A DNA stretch of 33,474 nucleotides from Bacteroidales bacterium (GCA_022784645.1 JALFZG010000058.1:1-33474); one strand, 5' to 3'; counted from the stretch's first letter, positions 14,916 through 23,950 are shown. Program-made: numbers and translations. The notes: a model not told the origin generated them from the letters alone.

Positions 14916-15944
14916 TCAATGCATTATTTTGTAAACGAATTCTTTCCAGAGGTCGGCATCGCCTGCAGAAGGGTTATTCACACCTTTCGAACGAGCATCA
15001 ATCTCGCGGATATAGCCGATGATATTGAACGTTTTGCCTTTCGAATACACCTGTGCTGCCTTGCGGTAGTCTTTCACCACATACGGACTGATTTTGAGCG
15101 CAGCCGCAGCCGCTTGATCGCTTTTATCTGGCAAATAATGGAAGATCATCAGATTGGAGAAGAAGCCAAACACCATCGTCAGCTCTTTCTGAATGCTGTG
15201 CTCTTTCTTGTTGTCAGCGAAATACTGCGTTATGCGATTGGCTTTCAGGATATCCTTTTCTACAAACGCCTGCTGCAGCTCGAAAACGTTGAAATCCTTG
15301 GAGATACCGATATTGCGTTCTACCAATGCAGCATCTATCAGTTGGCATCCTTCCGGACGACCGTCTATCAGCTTCTTCAACTCAAGCGTGATGCGAGTAA
15401 GGTCGTTGCCGAGGCTGTCGGCCAGCAGTTGTACCACGCGTTCGTCTATCCGCACCTGCTTCGTAGCGGCTGCCTGCGCATTCCAATCGCGGATATAATC
15501 GAGTATCCACTTATTGATTTGATAGTCGCGCAATGGGACCGACTCCATCGCATAAGGGGATTTATCGATCGAACGAAGCCCCTTGAGCCGTTTGTCAATC
15601 TTACCCTTGTAGCAAATCACGAGGATGGCCGTATCAGCAGGTGATTGGAGGTAATTCTCCAAATTTTCCCATTTCTTCACCACTTGCGCTTCTTTCAGGA
15701 TAATAACCTGGCGCTTAGCCATCATCGGGAAGCGTTTGGCGGCCATAATCACAGGATTGATATCCGGAATATCACGACCATAAAACACTTGTTGGTCAAA
15801 CGATTTCTCCGTCTCATCCAGCGCATAATGCTCAATCCAATCAGCAACCTTATCAATATAATAAGGTTCCTCGCCATAGAGGAAATACACCGGGGCAAAT
15901 TTCTGCGCTCGGAGTTCCTGACATATTTGCTGATAGGTTTTCAT
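14916..15944 (-). CDS. holA: DNA polymerase III subunit delta
   Basis: The 342-residue protein is the delta subunit of the clamp loader, the wrench that opens the sliding clamp. It starts with APVYFLYGEEPYYIDKVADW (17-36), the typical degenerate Walker-A region, and contains AAKRFPMMAKRQVIILKEAQ (68-87), the conserved clamp-interacting area of the family. The C-terminal helical collar domain follows. It overlaps the amn stop by 4 nt (ATGA) and is followed by the riboswitch and metK. Confidence 0.93.
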   Translation of the reverse strand: MKTYQQICQELRAQKFAPVYFLYGEEPYYIDKVADWIEHYALDETEKSFDQQVFYGRDIPDINPVIMAAKRFPMMAKRQVIILKEAQVVKKWENLENYLQSPADTAILVICYKGKIDKRLKGLRSIDKSPYAMESVPLRDYQINKWILDYIRDWNAQAAATKQVRIDERVVQLLADSLGNDLTRITLELKKLIDGRPEGCQLIDAALVERNIGISKDFNVFELQQAFVEKDILKANRITQYFADNKKEHSIQKELTMVFGFFSNLMIFHYLPDKSDQAAAAALKISPYVVKDYRKAAQVYSKGKTFNIIGYIREIDARSKGVNNPSAGDADLWKEFVYKIMH

Positions 15945-16723
15945 TCAGCATCGAATTTCAGATGCTTAACCGTTCGGCTGCCATGCTGAAGCGAAATCAG
16001 CGACTTGATGCCTATTCTCAGATGATCTTCGGCATACAAAGCCGTTGTCTGCTTATCCACTGCAGCCGTCTTGATTCCCCCTTCTTGCAGCGGCATATCA
16101 CTCACAAGGAGCAGCGCGCCGGTGGGGATGCTGTTATGAAAACCTACGGTGAAGAGCGTTGCCGTCTCCATATCTACCGCTTGCGCACGGGTGCTGCGCA
16201 AGTATTCACAGAAAGCGAGGTCATGCTCCCATACGCGGCGGTTGGTGGTATATACGGTGCCCGTCCAATAATCCTTCTGAAAATCACGAATAGCCGACGA
16301 AGTGGTGCGTTGGAGGGCAAAAGCCGGAAGGGCTGGAATCTCCGGAGGGAAGTAATCATTGCTGGTACCCTCGCCGCGAATGGCAGCTATCGGAAGGATG
16401 AGGTCACCAATTCGATTTTTATCGCGCAAACCGCCACATTTTCCTAAGAAAAGCACCGCTTTGGGCTCGATAGCCACAAGCATATCCATAATCATAGCAG
16501 CATTCGGACTGCCCATACCGAAATTAATGATCGTGATATTATTAGCAGTAGCAGAGGGCATCAAAACATCGCGTCCCATCATCTCTACGCCATAAATCGA
16601 AGCAAACATCTCCACGTATTTGGTCCAATTCGTAAGAAGGATATACTCTCCAAAATCTGCAAGTTCACGGTGGGTATATCTCGGAAGCCAATCTTTAGCT
16701 ATATCTTCTTTGGTGCGGTTCAT
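15941..16723 (-). CDS. amn: AMP nucleosidase
   Basis: This 260-residue enzyme splits AMP into adenine and ribose 5-phosphate. It is the single-domain form found in Bacteroidota, without the extra N-terminal domain of the 484-residue E. coli enzyme. Visible are LFLGKCGGL (about 91-99), the GRD-containing start region, the ribose-binding AVDMETATLF motif (about 187-196) and LLLVSDMPL with the catalytic Asp. It is first in the amn-holA-metK-lspA-DUF4296 series, with a canonical promoter immediately upstream. Confidence 0.9.
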   Translation of the reverse strand: MNRTKEDIAKDWLPRYTHRELADFGEYILLTNWTKYVEMFASIYGVEMMGRDVLMPSATANNITIINFGMGSPNAAMIMDMLVAIEPKAVLFLGKCGGLRDKNRIGDLILPIAAIRGEGTSNDYFPPEIPALPAFALQRTTSSAIRDFQKDYWTGTVYTTNRRVWEHDLAFCEYLRSTRAQAVDMETATLFTVGFHNSIPTGALLLVSDMPLQEGGIKTAAVDKQTTALYAEDHLRIGIKSLISLQHGSRTVKHLKFDAE

Positions 16724-16759
16724 ATAAGGGAATAGTTAGTCACGTTACAAAATGCGTTG

Positions 16760-16790
16760 CAAAGATAGTACTTTTTTTTTAATAAAACAA
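16760..16790 (-). promoter_or_regulatory. Promoter of amn-holA-metK
   Basis: On the minus strand TTG (16788-16790), 20 nt, then TATCTTTG (16760-16767). It lies 37 nt before the amn start codon. Confidence 0.78.
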
Positions 16791-16858
16791 GTTCCACTAT
16801 GAAATTTTCAAGAAAAAACGATTTTTCATAAGAAAAAATGCCCATTTTCTCATTCTCG

Positions 16859-16890
16859 TTTGCATATTTGCAAAAAACTTTGTACCTTTG
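16859..16890 (+). promoter_or_regulatory. Promoter of the Ntn-hydrolase unit
   Basis: TTTG (16859-16862), 20 nt, then TACCTTTG (16883-16890). The transcript start near 16897 gives a leader of about 140 nt. In that leader CTGCCC (16932-16937) pairs with GGGCAG (16942-16947) over an AAAC loop and is followed by TTACTTTTCTTCTT, which could act as an attenuator. Confidence 0.78.
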
Positions 16891-17037
16891 CATCGGAAAA
16901 CTGCGTGCATAAGTGTTTTTTCCACATTCATCTGCCCAAACGGGCAGTTACTTTTCTTCTTCCGGCTTCTATCCAAGCAACGGAGGGCAAATAATATTCA
17001 TTTTTGGGTGGATATCACTCATCTTAACTGCTTAACC

Positions 17038-18336
17038 ATGCGTAAACTCATTCTTTTCGTATTCATGTTGTCGGCCATGAGCTCGATAGCTTGCACTTCG
17101 GTACTGATTAGCGGTCGCCGCACCGCTTCCGGCAAACCCATTATCTTCAAAAACCGCGATACTGGTTGCCTTGACAACCGCTTGCAATGGTGGGATGTTA
17201 ATGGCGTACGGTTCGTAGGCATCGTGAACTCTCCGGTTGCCGATGGCGAGATATGGAGCGGCACCAACTCCTATGGGTTCAGCATCCTCAATACGGCCGA
17301 TTATAATTTCAACGAAGACTCCCTCTATGCCGACTATCAGAAGCGCATTCTTGCGCTCGAGCGACAAGGGCAGGATGCGAGTGCACTCAGAGAGGAGCTT
17401 CGCCAATTCAGCGATGGTTGGCTCAAAGACCCGCGTAAGATTCAGATGGATCGCGAAGGTGAGGTGATGTACAAAGCGCTTGCCGTTTGCCGCACGGTGG
17501 AAGATTTCCTCCATTTGCTCGACACCCTTCCCAAACCCTTGGGTGTGGAAACCAATTTCGGCGTATGCGATGCCGAGGGAGGATGCATGTACGTAGAATG
17601 CAATAATTGGCGCTATGTAACCTATGATGTCAATGCGCTTCCTGAAGGGTATAAAGTGCAAACCAACTATGCTTTTGCCGGCAACACGGAAGACCGAATG
17701 GGTGTAGAGCGTTACAAGACGGCTTCGGCTATCATGGCCGAGCAGCAAGCTAAATACCCCACCGGCGACCTCCATATCGACAACGCATGGCTGCTCAAAC
17801 ATTTCAGCCGTTCGTTCCGCCATGAGACCCTCGGCACGTCTGAATGCTACTGCCCTAAGTCGGGCGTATGTGTGGATCAGGATTTTATCCCCCGCAGAAT
17901 CACATCCTGCACCTTCTATGCCGAAGGACAAGACGTGTGGACACTCCTCGGTTACCCCTGCTGCGGTGTAAGTTTCCCCATCGTAGTGGCCGACCGCGAT
18001 ATCCTCCCTGCGGAGAGCAAACGAACAGCTGACAACGAGAACAGCGCTTTCTCTGACACCAACATGAAGATAAAAATGCAGTATCTCTTCCCCGAGAAGA
18101 TCAGCAACGGTAAGTACTACCTCCATATCGGTTGGATTCAGAAAGGCGACAAGCAGCATCCTGCTATGAACAAACTCTGCACCGAGGCTGAAAAGCAAAT
18201 CCGCGAACGTTGGTATCCCATCTTCCGCGATTGGCAGACTGGCAAACTCTCCGACCATGAGTTCTACGTTCTATATCAGGATATATCCAAATCATTTTAT
18301 CCCATTTACCTCGATGCCTTTAAGGCATATCTCTAA
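17038..18336 (+). CDS. Exported Ntn-hydrolase of the choloylglycine/acyltransferase group
   Basis: The 432-residue protein begins with a signal peptide (MRKLILFVFMLSAMSSIA) and then Cys19, which would become the catalytic N-terminal Cys after cleavage. CTSVLISGRRTASGKP, with FKNRDTG carrying Arg40 and Asp41 just behind, is the active-site layout of linear amide C-N hydrolases (bile salt hydrolases, penicillin acylase V, the C45 acyltransferase group). NYGFSILNTADYN-like text near 80-92 and VCDAEGGCMYVECNNW (about 180-195) match the beta-strand pattern. It probably cuts an amide bond outside the cytoplasm; bile salt hydrolysis is possible but the sequence resembles the C45-like branch more. 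The ATG at 17038 is preferred; a frame open 50 codons upstream overlaps the leader. Confidence 0.82.
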   Translation: MRKLILFVFMLSAMSSIACTSVLISGRRTASGKPIIFKNRDTGCLDNRLQWWDVNGVRFVGIVNSPVADGEIWSGTNSYGFSILNTADYNFNEDSLYADYQKRILALERQGQDASALREELRQFSDGWLKDPRKIQMDREGEVMYKALAVCRTVEDFLHLLDTLPKPLGVETNFGVCDAEGGCMYVECNNWRYVTYDVNALPEGYKVQTNYAFAGNTEDRMGVERYKTASAIMAEQQAKYPTGDLHIDNAWLLKHFSRSFRHETLGTSECYCPKSGVCVDQDFIPRRITSCTFYAEGQDVWTLLGYPCCGVSFPIVVADRDILPAESKRTADNENSAFSDTNMKIKMQYLFPEKISNGKYYLHIGWIQKGDKQHPAMNKLCTEAEKQIRERWYPIFRDWQTGKLSDHEFYVLYQDISKSFYPIYLDAFKAYL

Positions 18337-18398
18337 TTCATCCTTGGGCATTTCTGCTGCAATGAGTGCCCGAGGTTATCGTTAAGTACTGTAAGATT

Positions 18399-19157
18399 GT
18401 GTTAAGAAAAATTGTCATATTCCTAGCCTTGATGGTCGCAATAGTAACCTATGCGGCCCCTCCAGCCAAAGCAAAGCCGGGCAATCAGCCGTATTCGCTA
18501 TCGCTCATCGCGGAATATGGTTACAACAAGACGTGGCAGCATTATGGAGGGGCAGAAATAAAAGCGTTCCTACCAGTCAACGACCACGTAGAAATCACGC
18601 TGATTGCAGAAGGGCTTTCGTCAAACGTTTATTCCGCTGGACTGAATGTGCGACCGAAAATGGCCTTGCCCATAGGTGAGTTATTCTTCGATGCCACTAT
18701 CCATTATTCGGCCATTCAGCGCAACCGCATCCACGATGCCATTACCGCAACCAGCATCGGGTATCGAATGGATTACGTTTCGGCGCAAGTAGGTTGCTTT
18801 TATCGAACCATGGCTTCATACGACCGTGCTTGGCATTCGGAAGAAGAGTATTTGTGCGAGCCGTTTAATTTCCTATATCGCATCGCTGCCAATGTCCGTC
18901 CTTTATGTAGCCGCTGGAATATCTATATGGGCTTTGGCAATTTCTGCGATACGCAGTTCGAACGCCCATGGCAACCGATCTTCTTCTTCGGCGGCTACTA
19001 CGATTTTGCACCCAGCAGCAATTTCGAATACACCTACCGTGCCGCTTCGCATTTCCGACTGCTTTTTGAAGCCACTTGCAAGCCTACAGGTATGTTTCAC
19101 CTAAATGCCAATTTCTATGGCGCTACGGCGAAATTCGGCTTTGCATATAAGTTTTAG
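18399..19157 (+). CDS. Putative outer-membrane beta-barrel-type protein
   Basis: I cannot name a family for this 252-residue protein. It has a signal peptide (LRKIVIFLALMVAIVTYAA) and a body rich in aromatic residues with alternating polar and hydrophobic positions, such as HVEITLIAEGLSSNVYSAGL and FHLNANFYGATAKFGFAYKF. The C-terminal Phe is typical of outer-membrane barrels. No ATG fits; the best start is the GTG at 18399, directly before the signal peptide. A GTG at 18366 would add 11 residues but lies inside a 9-bp hairpin (18342-18350 with 18367-18375). It follows the Ntn-hydrolase and precedes the metallophosphoesterase. Confidence 0.6.
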   Translation: MLRKIVIFLALMVAIVTYAAPPAKAKPGNQPYSLSLIAEYGYNKTWQHYGGAEIKAFLPVNDHVEITLIAEGLSSNVYSAGLNVRPKMALPIGELFFDATIHYSAIQRNRIHDAITATSIGYRMDYVSAQVGCFYRTMASYDRAWHSEEEYLCEPFNFLYRIAANVRPLCSRWNIYMGFGNFCDTQFERPWQPIFFFGGYYDFAPSSNFEYTYRAASHFRLLFEATCKPTGMFHLNANFYGATAKFGFAYKF

Positions 19158-19210
19158 CAATACCCAATTCGCAACAACCGCTTCATCCATCATCCACACC
19201 GCTCAATCTT

Positions 19211-20230
19211 ATGCTTCATTCATATTCATCATCCGCCCATCGGCATCGTCCCCAACCATCTCATGCCCACCGACTTACAGTCATGGGTATGCTGGTTTTC
19301 TTACTGCTTTTTACGGCCTGCTCGCAAGGCAATTTGGATATGCTCGGCATGTTTTACACCAAATCTGAACTGGCCGACGAACGATTCACGCAGTCAGAGG
19401 AATACAACGCCACCCATCCGTTTGACACTATCCGGGTCAGCGCAGAAGCGTACCGAGTGTATTACATGACGGACGTACATACTGACTCTACCACCATCAA
19501 CCTCGATACGTTCTTCACGCAAGTTGTAAGCGATGCCTACCCTGCCATGCAGCACCCGCGTCCCGGACAGGTATGCTCTGCTCCTTTCTGCTGCTGCTTG
19601 GGCGATATCGTCAATGCGGTGGGGAATTATCCGCTGTTTCAATCGAGGGTGGAAGCGCTGGAAAGAACCGGTGTACGTATGTATTGCACTCCCGGAAACC
19701 ACGATATCTATTACGACCAATGGGAGGAATATCGCTCGTATTACCACACCTCGCATTTCTGCGTTGTCGTGCGTACGCCAGCCGGTAGAGAGGACCTGTT
19801 TATCTTCATCGACACCTCCTCTGCCACCCTCGGCGTGCTGCAGATGGATTGGCTCAAAAACACGCTACGCGAAGCGAAAGCAGCCAACTACCGACATATC
19901 ATTGTAAATACCCACACCCATTTCTGGAAGAAAGACCAATCGCAAGGGCATACTTCCAATTTGCCACTTGAGGAAACCTACGAGTTGGCGTATTTGTTCT
20001 CGCAACACGGTGTAGAACTCGTGATGCAAGGTCATGGTCATTGCCGAGACTTGCAGCAGTTTAAGAACGTGAAATACCTCCGTATTGATGCTCTCGAAGA
20101 CCATTACTACAACGCGGCTTACTGCATCCTCCATATAGGCGACAAGCAATCTGCCAACGAAGGTATCACCTGGCAACATGTGCCAGTCGGTTCCCAAGAC
20201 GCATCTGAAGCCTACCGCCCCATTGACTAA
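19211..20230 (+). CDS. Metallophosphoesterase lipoprotein
   Basis: The 339-residue protein has all the calcineurin-type metal motifs: MTDVH (Asp88, His90), CLGDIVN (Asp132), GNHD (162-165), VNTHTH and QGHGH near 268-272. It has a hydrophobic segment ending FTAC (Cys37), a likely lipoprotein signal, so it acts outside the cytoplasm. The start is uncertain: ATG 19211 gives a long basic n-region, while ATG 19283 begins only ten residues before the Cys-proximal core and lacks positive charge. The substrate (phosphoester, nucleotide or lipid) is unknown. It lies 53 nt after the beta-barrel-like gene. Confidence 0.88.
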   Translation: MLHSYSSSAHRHRPQPSHAHRLTVMGMLVFLLLFTACSQGNLDMLGMFYTKSELADERFTQSEEYNATHPFDTIRVSAEAYRVYYMTDVHTDSTTINLDTFFTQVVSDAYPAMQHPRPGQVCSAPFCCCLGDIVNAVGNYPLFQSRVEALERTGVRMYCTPGNHDIYYDQWEEYRSYYHTSHFCVVVRTPAGREDLFIFIDTSSATLGVLQMDWLKNTLREAKAANYRHIIVNTHTHFWKKDQSQGHTSNLPLEETYELAYLFSQHGVELVMQGHGHCRDLQQFKNVKYLRIDALEDHYYNAAYCILHIGDKQSANEGITWQHVPVGSQDASEAYRPID

Positions 20231-20282
20231 CAGTCTGTTATAAGTCAATTATAAGTCATTCTTAGTTATTTATTAGTTAAAT

Positions 20283-20322
20283 AACGAATGCAGGACTAAG
20301 GAAGAACGAATGCAGGACTAAG
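20283..20322 (+). repeat. Pair of 18-bp direct repeats
   Basis: AACGAATGCAGGACTAAG occurs at 20283-20300 and again at 20305-20322, 22 bp apart. Just upstream TATAAGTCA occurs twice and TTAGTTA twice. The stretch 20231-20416 holds no gene; the repeats suggest local tandem duplication. Confidence 0.8.
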
Positions 20323-20416
20323 AATAAGATGCAAAATTTTGCCATCATTTTTGATGCCCGCTGATACTGCGGTTGCAGAAACGACTTCACCCGAATGCAG
20401 ATTTATAAAAAAGCGC

Positions 20417-20449
20417 AACCCACCTAAAATTTTAGGTGGGTTTTATTTT
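20417..20449. terminator. Bidirectional terminator
   Basis: A perfect 26-bp palindrome (20417-20442), half-site AACCCACCTAAAA, has TTTTATTTT on the right and a run of six A on the left. It serves the metallophosphoesterase gene on the plus strand and the nuclease gene on the minus strand. Confidence 0.9.
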
Positions 20450-20477
20450 GCGAAGTCCAATAAAAGGGATGGCGAAA

Positions 20478-21398
20478 TTAGTATGCAGGATTATCGGAAT
20501 GAGGTAACACGGCGTAGAAAAACTGAAGACCAGTGATAGTTTCCACTTCCTGCAAAGGACGCTTATACGTGCTCAGTTTCTTATGTCCGGCTTCGTTGTT
20601 CATCACGTAAGCCTCAGTTTGATACTCCCCATCTTGCTCTGTAAGTATGACCTTGAAAAAGGCTTCGGGAACTGCTATCTTCCGCTCCTGCCCAATGGTT
20701 TGATAGGGGTCTGAAATGATAGGGCCACAGCATACATATACATGTTCGTATTGCTCCGCCATATCGCGTACCCGCTCTTCGAGCGCCTTCCAATCGCCTG
20801 CATTGAGGTTGTGGTTTTGCGGACAGATATTGGTCATGTAGAAACTCTCACGCATGGCTTGGGCACTCCAACGCATGTCGGCAGCTGGCGCCATATGACC
20901 GCGGTCGTAGCCCGAATTGGAGTAGTCTCGCGTAACGACCGGATCGCCTTCCACAAGAGGGTCGGGCTTGAAATGGTTGGTGCGCTCTTCGCTACCAATG
21001 AGTTCGTCGGCCGTAAGTTCATATGCCACCCAGTTGGGCACCAAAAACACGGGATTCCAACTCACCGTATAACCGATATGATGAATAATCTGTTCGGGTT
21101 TCGCCACCTGCTCGTTTGCCCATCGAGGCAATTCGGCAGCAGGGCTGAGGCTTAGCGGAGAAGAGGTTGTCTCCTGCTTCGATGCTTCCGAAAGAGGGAT
21201 TGCAGATGGTAGAGAGGATTCCCCTTCAGCAGCTTCTCGCGAACATTCCGCTGGAGCCGGAGCTTCAGCACAAGCAAACTCACATTGACGTTCATCTAAG
21301 GAACGTACAGCAGGCGATTGGGCAATCAGCAGACCGCCCAACAAGGCAATCAACAGCAACACCCAGAGATAAGGGAAACTTGACTTTTTCTGCTTCAT
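20478..21398 (-). CDS. Membrane-anchored DNA/RNA non-specific endonuclease
   Basis: The 306-residue protein has an N-terminal membrane helix (about 9-27), a low-complexity Ala/Glu/Ser linker to about residue 90, and a beta-beta-alpha-metal nuclease domain. The signature YDRGHMAPAAD at 164-174 contains the catalytic His168, and FYMTNICPQNHNLNAGDW (186-203) contains the metal-binding Asn. This is the NUC1/Serratia nuclease family. It would cut DNA and RNA in the periplasm or outside the cell, likely for nucleotide scavenging. It is last in the run from waaA, separated from tpiA by 105 nt with a hairpin, so it may have its own control. Confidence 0.92.
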   Translation of the reverse strand: MKQKKSSFPYLWVLLLIALLGGLLIAQSPAVRSLDERQCEFACAEAPAPAECSREAAEGESSLPSAIPLSEASKQETTSSPLSLSPAAELPRWANEQVAKPEQIIHHIGYTVSWNPVFLVPNWVAYELTADELIGSEERTNHFKPDPLVEGDPVVTRDYSNSGYDRGHMAPAADMRWSAQAMRESFYMTNICPQNHNLNAGDWKALEERVRDMAEQYEHVYVCCGPIISDPYQTIGQERKIAVPEAFFKVILTEQDGEYQTEAYVMNNEAGHKKLSTYKRPLQEVETITGLQFFYAVLPHSDNPAY

Positions 21399-21408
21399 AT
21401 CAATACAA

Positions 21409-21436
21409 GAGGGCGTGCCTATTCTGACACACCCTC
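21409..21436 (-). terminator. Terminator-like hairpin between tpiA and the nuclease
   Basis: On the minus strand GAGGGTGTG (21428-21436) pairs with CACGCCCTC (21409-21417), all nine positions with one G-U. TTGTATTG follows and then the nuclease ATG at 21398, so termination may be partial or the hairpin may limit nuclease translation. Confidence 0.45.
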
Positions 21437-21503
21437 ATTTGTTTTTCCGTGGAAATTCTCTATTCCTATCCAATATGGAATAGTTATCGTTCGGCTTGCT
21501 GAA

Positions 21504-22256
21504 TTAACGAGCAGCGATGATAGCGAGGAACTTCTCGGCTACGAGAGCAGCACCACCGATGAGGCCACCGTCGATATCAGGGCAAGCGAAGAGCTCAGCG
21601 GCGTTCTTCTCGTTGCAGCTGCCTCCATAGAGGATGGTGGTAGCATCTGCCACTTCCTGACCATAACGTTGAGCTACAAGACCACGGATATAAGCGTGGA
21701 TTTCCTGAGCCTGCTCGGGAGTAGCCGTCAACCCCGTGCCGATTGCCCATACGGGTTCGTAAGCGAGCACTACGTTCTTCCACTCCTCAGCCGTGAGGTT
21801 GAATACGCTGCCTTCAAGTTGTGCTTTTACCACCTCATTCTGCTTGCCGGCTTCTCGCTCTTCCTTCACTTCGCCAATGCAGAAGATCACCTTAAGGCCG
21901 TTAGCTAAAGCGAGCTGCGTTTTCTCGCGGAGGATAGCATAATCCTCATGATAGTAAGCACGACGCTCCGAGTGACCGAGGATGCAGTATTCAGCACCGG
22001 TAGAACGAACCATCGCAGCCGATACTTCACCGGTATAAGCACCCTTCTCCTTGTCTGCGCAGTTCTCAGCAGCTACAGCAATAGGAGAGTCCTTGAGCAA
22101 CTCCGCTACGGTAGCCAGGTGGATAAACGGCGTACCGATAACCACAGCGCAATTAGGGTTCTTAACAGCTTCTTTCAGTTCAGTAGCAAGTGCTACACCT
22201 TCTTGCAGGGTCTTGTTCATTTTCCAGTTGCCTGCAACCATTTTCATTCTTTCCAT
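21504..22256 (-). CDS. tpiA: Triosephosphate isomerase
   Basis: The 250-residue TIM-barrel enzyme interconverts dihydroxyacetone phosphate and glyceraldehyde 3-phosphate. Catalytic residues are present: Lys12 in NWKMNK, His95 in ILGHSERR and Glu167 in [12 protein letters not shown]. The phosphate-binding GGSCNEKN and GLIGGAAL lie near the C-terminus. Start may be the ATG at 22256 or the one three codons later. It sits after the DoxX-like gene, a gene order common in Bacteroidales. Confidence 0.96.
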   Translation of the reverse strand: MERMKMVAGNWKMNKTLQEGVALATELKEAVKNPNCAVVIGTPFIHLATVAELLKDSPIAVAAENCADKEKGAYTGEVSAAMVRSTGAEYCILGHSERRAYYHEDYAILREKTQLALANGLKVIFCIGEVKEEREAGKQNEVVKAQLEGSVFNLTAEEWKNVVLAYEPVWAIGTGLTATPEQAQEIHAYIRGLVAQRYGQEVADATTILYGGSCNEKNAAELFACPDIDGGLIGGAALVAEKFLAIIAAR

Positions 22257-22292
22257 TTTTGTACCAAAATTATTTAGAAATTTATTATTAAA

Positions 22293-22332
22293 CGATTTCT
22301 CAGATTAGGCGTGTTATCGATTTCTCAGATTA
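22293..22332 (-). repeat. 15-bp direct repeat at the 3' end of the DoxX-like gene
   Basis: The minus-strand sequence TAATCTGAGAAATCG occurs at 22318-22332, where it codes for the last residues of the DoxX-like protein, and again at 22293-22307, just after the stop. The copies are 25 bp apart. Confidence 0.85.
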
Positions 22333-23411
22333 TACTTATCCGTAACCGTGCCATAGTGCAGGGTGACGATACCGGGGTTAGCGCGCACCACCGTCTTGAG
22401 GGCCGTACCATCGCAGAAGCAAATGGGGTAATCATACTGATACTGCTCGCGGAAAGCTTCAATTTCCTCGTCGCCACTGCCGGTAAGGAGGTAGAACATG
22501 CGCCCGTTAAATGCCGCTTCTTCTGCCATCTGCGCCAATCGAGCAGCCTGCTTAGGAGCCGCTTTCTCTATCTTATAAAGAATGGCAAGAGTTACGTCTT
22601 CTGCCTCAAGAATATCATAGGTGATATCTACAAATTCCTCGTCATACACCACGAAATCATGAATCGGGGGCTCATAACCCTTCTTGATGAGGATACTCTT
22701 TTGATCAACGAAGGTCCACGTAGAGTCGTCTTTCGGATAATCGGCCAGCGTAAACTCCTGCTGCTCGCCATCGCGCTCGTAGATAAACCGCACCTCGTAT
22801 TCATCCGCAGGCGCCCCTTCCGGCACCTCCATCAGTTCGGGAATATTATTACCAATCTTATAGGGGCGGAAATCGAGCGGCGGCAGATGGGTGAGCGAAT
22901 AGGTCATCAGCCCAATAGCAACGCCCGCAGCCAATAGCGTCAAGCATATTTCCACCGTCATGAGGAAGGTACGAGGGATATAGCGCTTGGTCAATAAAAG
23001 GATAATCACCAATACGAGCAGCACCACATTCTTGTAGAATGTCTGCCAGTTGGTGAGGTAAACAGCATCGCCAAAACAACCGCAGTCTTCTACCGCATTC
23101 GTGAGTGCCAAATAGAGTGTAAGGGGCGTCATCACCAGCATAAAAGCAAGCGTAAGCCACGAACTCACTTTCGTCCACACATTCGTGAACAGCATCCATC
23201 CGAGGGTGAACTCCAAGAGGATGAGCATCAGAGCAATGGGTAAAGCGGCAGGAATTAGATAATTAAACAAACCGCCGAAAGCAGCAAAATAATCCTCCAC
23301 TTTATACACCGTGCCGAGTGGGTCAATGGCCTTTACAAAGCCGGAGAAAAGGAAGGTACAAGCGAGCAATGTACGGCTCACTGAACCTATAATATGCCAA
23401 ACTTGCTTCAT
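22314..23411 (-). CDS. DoxX/MauE-like membrane protein with thioredoxin-like C-terminus
   Basis: The 365-residue protein has a DoxX/MauE-type N-terminal half with about five membrane helices (9-28, 48-70, 82-103, 127-140, 150-172) and the sequence EDCGCFGD, with Cys110 and Cys112, a pair seen in this group and thought to take part in redox transfer. The C-terminal half (about 195-365) is soluble and resembles a thioredoxin fold without the CxxC, ending in ANPGIVTLHYGTV with the cis-Pro loop. The substrate is unknown; a role in thiol redox at the membrane is inferred. It overlaps the upstream DUF1599 gene by 4 nt. Confidence 0.82.
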   Translation of the reverse strand: MKQVWHIIGSVSRTLLACTFLFSGFVKAIDPLGTVYKVEDYFAAFGGLFNYLIPAALPIALMLILLEFTLGWMLFTNVWTKVSSWLTLAFMLVMTPLTLYLALTNAVEDCGCFGDAVYLTNWQTFYKNVVLLVLVIILLLTKRYIPRTFLMTVEICLTLLAAGVAIGLMTYSLTHLPPLDFRPYKIGNNIPELMEVPEGAPADEYEVRFIYERDGEQQEFTLADYPKDDSTWTFVDQKSILIKKGYEPPIHDFVVYDEEFVDITYDILEAEDVTLAILYKIEKAAPKQAARLAQMAEEAAFNGRMFYLLTGSGDEEIEAFREQYQYDYPICFCDGTALKTVVRANPGIVTLHYGTVTDKYNLRNR

Positions 23412-23950
23412 TTGTCTGCCTCCATATATTTAATTAAATAGAATACTGCATAATTGAGCATATCGAAGTAGTTGCCATCAGCCCCTTCGGAAATGAGCGT
23501 ACGACCATCGTTGGCGTTGATTTGCTTATTCCGATTAATTTTCGTAAGAATAATATCGGTAAGCGAAGAGGGCAACATATCGCGCCACGCCTCACCATAA
23601 TCGTGATTCTTGCGGAGCATCAGCTCGCGCGCTTCGGTGGTGATGTCATCGTAGAGCTTGGTGGCTTCGTCAGCGGTCATATCCACCGAATCGGCAAAGC
23701 CGAAGCGGAGCTGGATGATGCCCATAACGGAGTAGTTCACGATAGCCATCAGTTCGCCTCGGATATCATCACCCACCAGATTGACACCTGTCATCTCGAT
23801 AGTGCGAATCCTTTTAGCTTTGATAAACAGCTGATCGTTGACCGTCTGCGGCCGCATGATGCGCCACGAAGGGCCGTAGTCTTTCATCTTGAGCGTGTAG
23901 ATATTCCGGCACGCTGTGATGACTTCTCTATACTCTTGTTCGGTATTCAT
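23408..23950 (-). CDS. DUF1599 protein
   Basis: This 180-residue protein has two copies of the DUF1599 motif: KMKDYGPSWRIMRPQTVNDQ (about 22-41) and RKNHDYGEAWRDMLPSSLTDI (about 121-141), each followed by an Arg-rich ILxKxxR stretch, so it appears to be an internal duplication. DUF1599 proteins have no known function; the DYG-x-x-W pattern resembles nucleotide-pyrophosphatase-like folds, which is only a guess. The ATG at 23950 is preferred over an upstream ATG at 23974 because the intervening codons are a run of C. It sits between hisS and the DoxX-like gene, overlapping the latter by 4 nt. Confidence 0.85.
   Translation of the reverse strand: MNTEQEYREVITACRNIYTLKMKDYGPSWRIMRPQTVNDQLFIKAKRIRTIEMTGVNLVGDDIRGELMAIVNYSVMGIIQLRFGFADSVDMTADEATKLYDDITTEARELMLRKNHDYGEAWRDMLPSSLTDIILTKINRNKQINANDGRTLISEGADGNYFDMLNYAVFYLIKYMEADK

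Noticed and set aside
17032..18258. 408-codon frame antisense to the Ntn-hydrolase
   Set aside because: It is a shadow of the clear hydrolase frame; no family motif and no promoter in that direction.
20283..20322. CRISPR array
   Set aside because: Only two repeat copies with a 4-nt gap and no cas genes.
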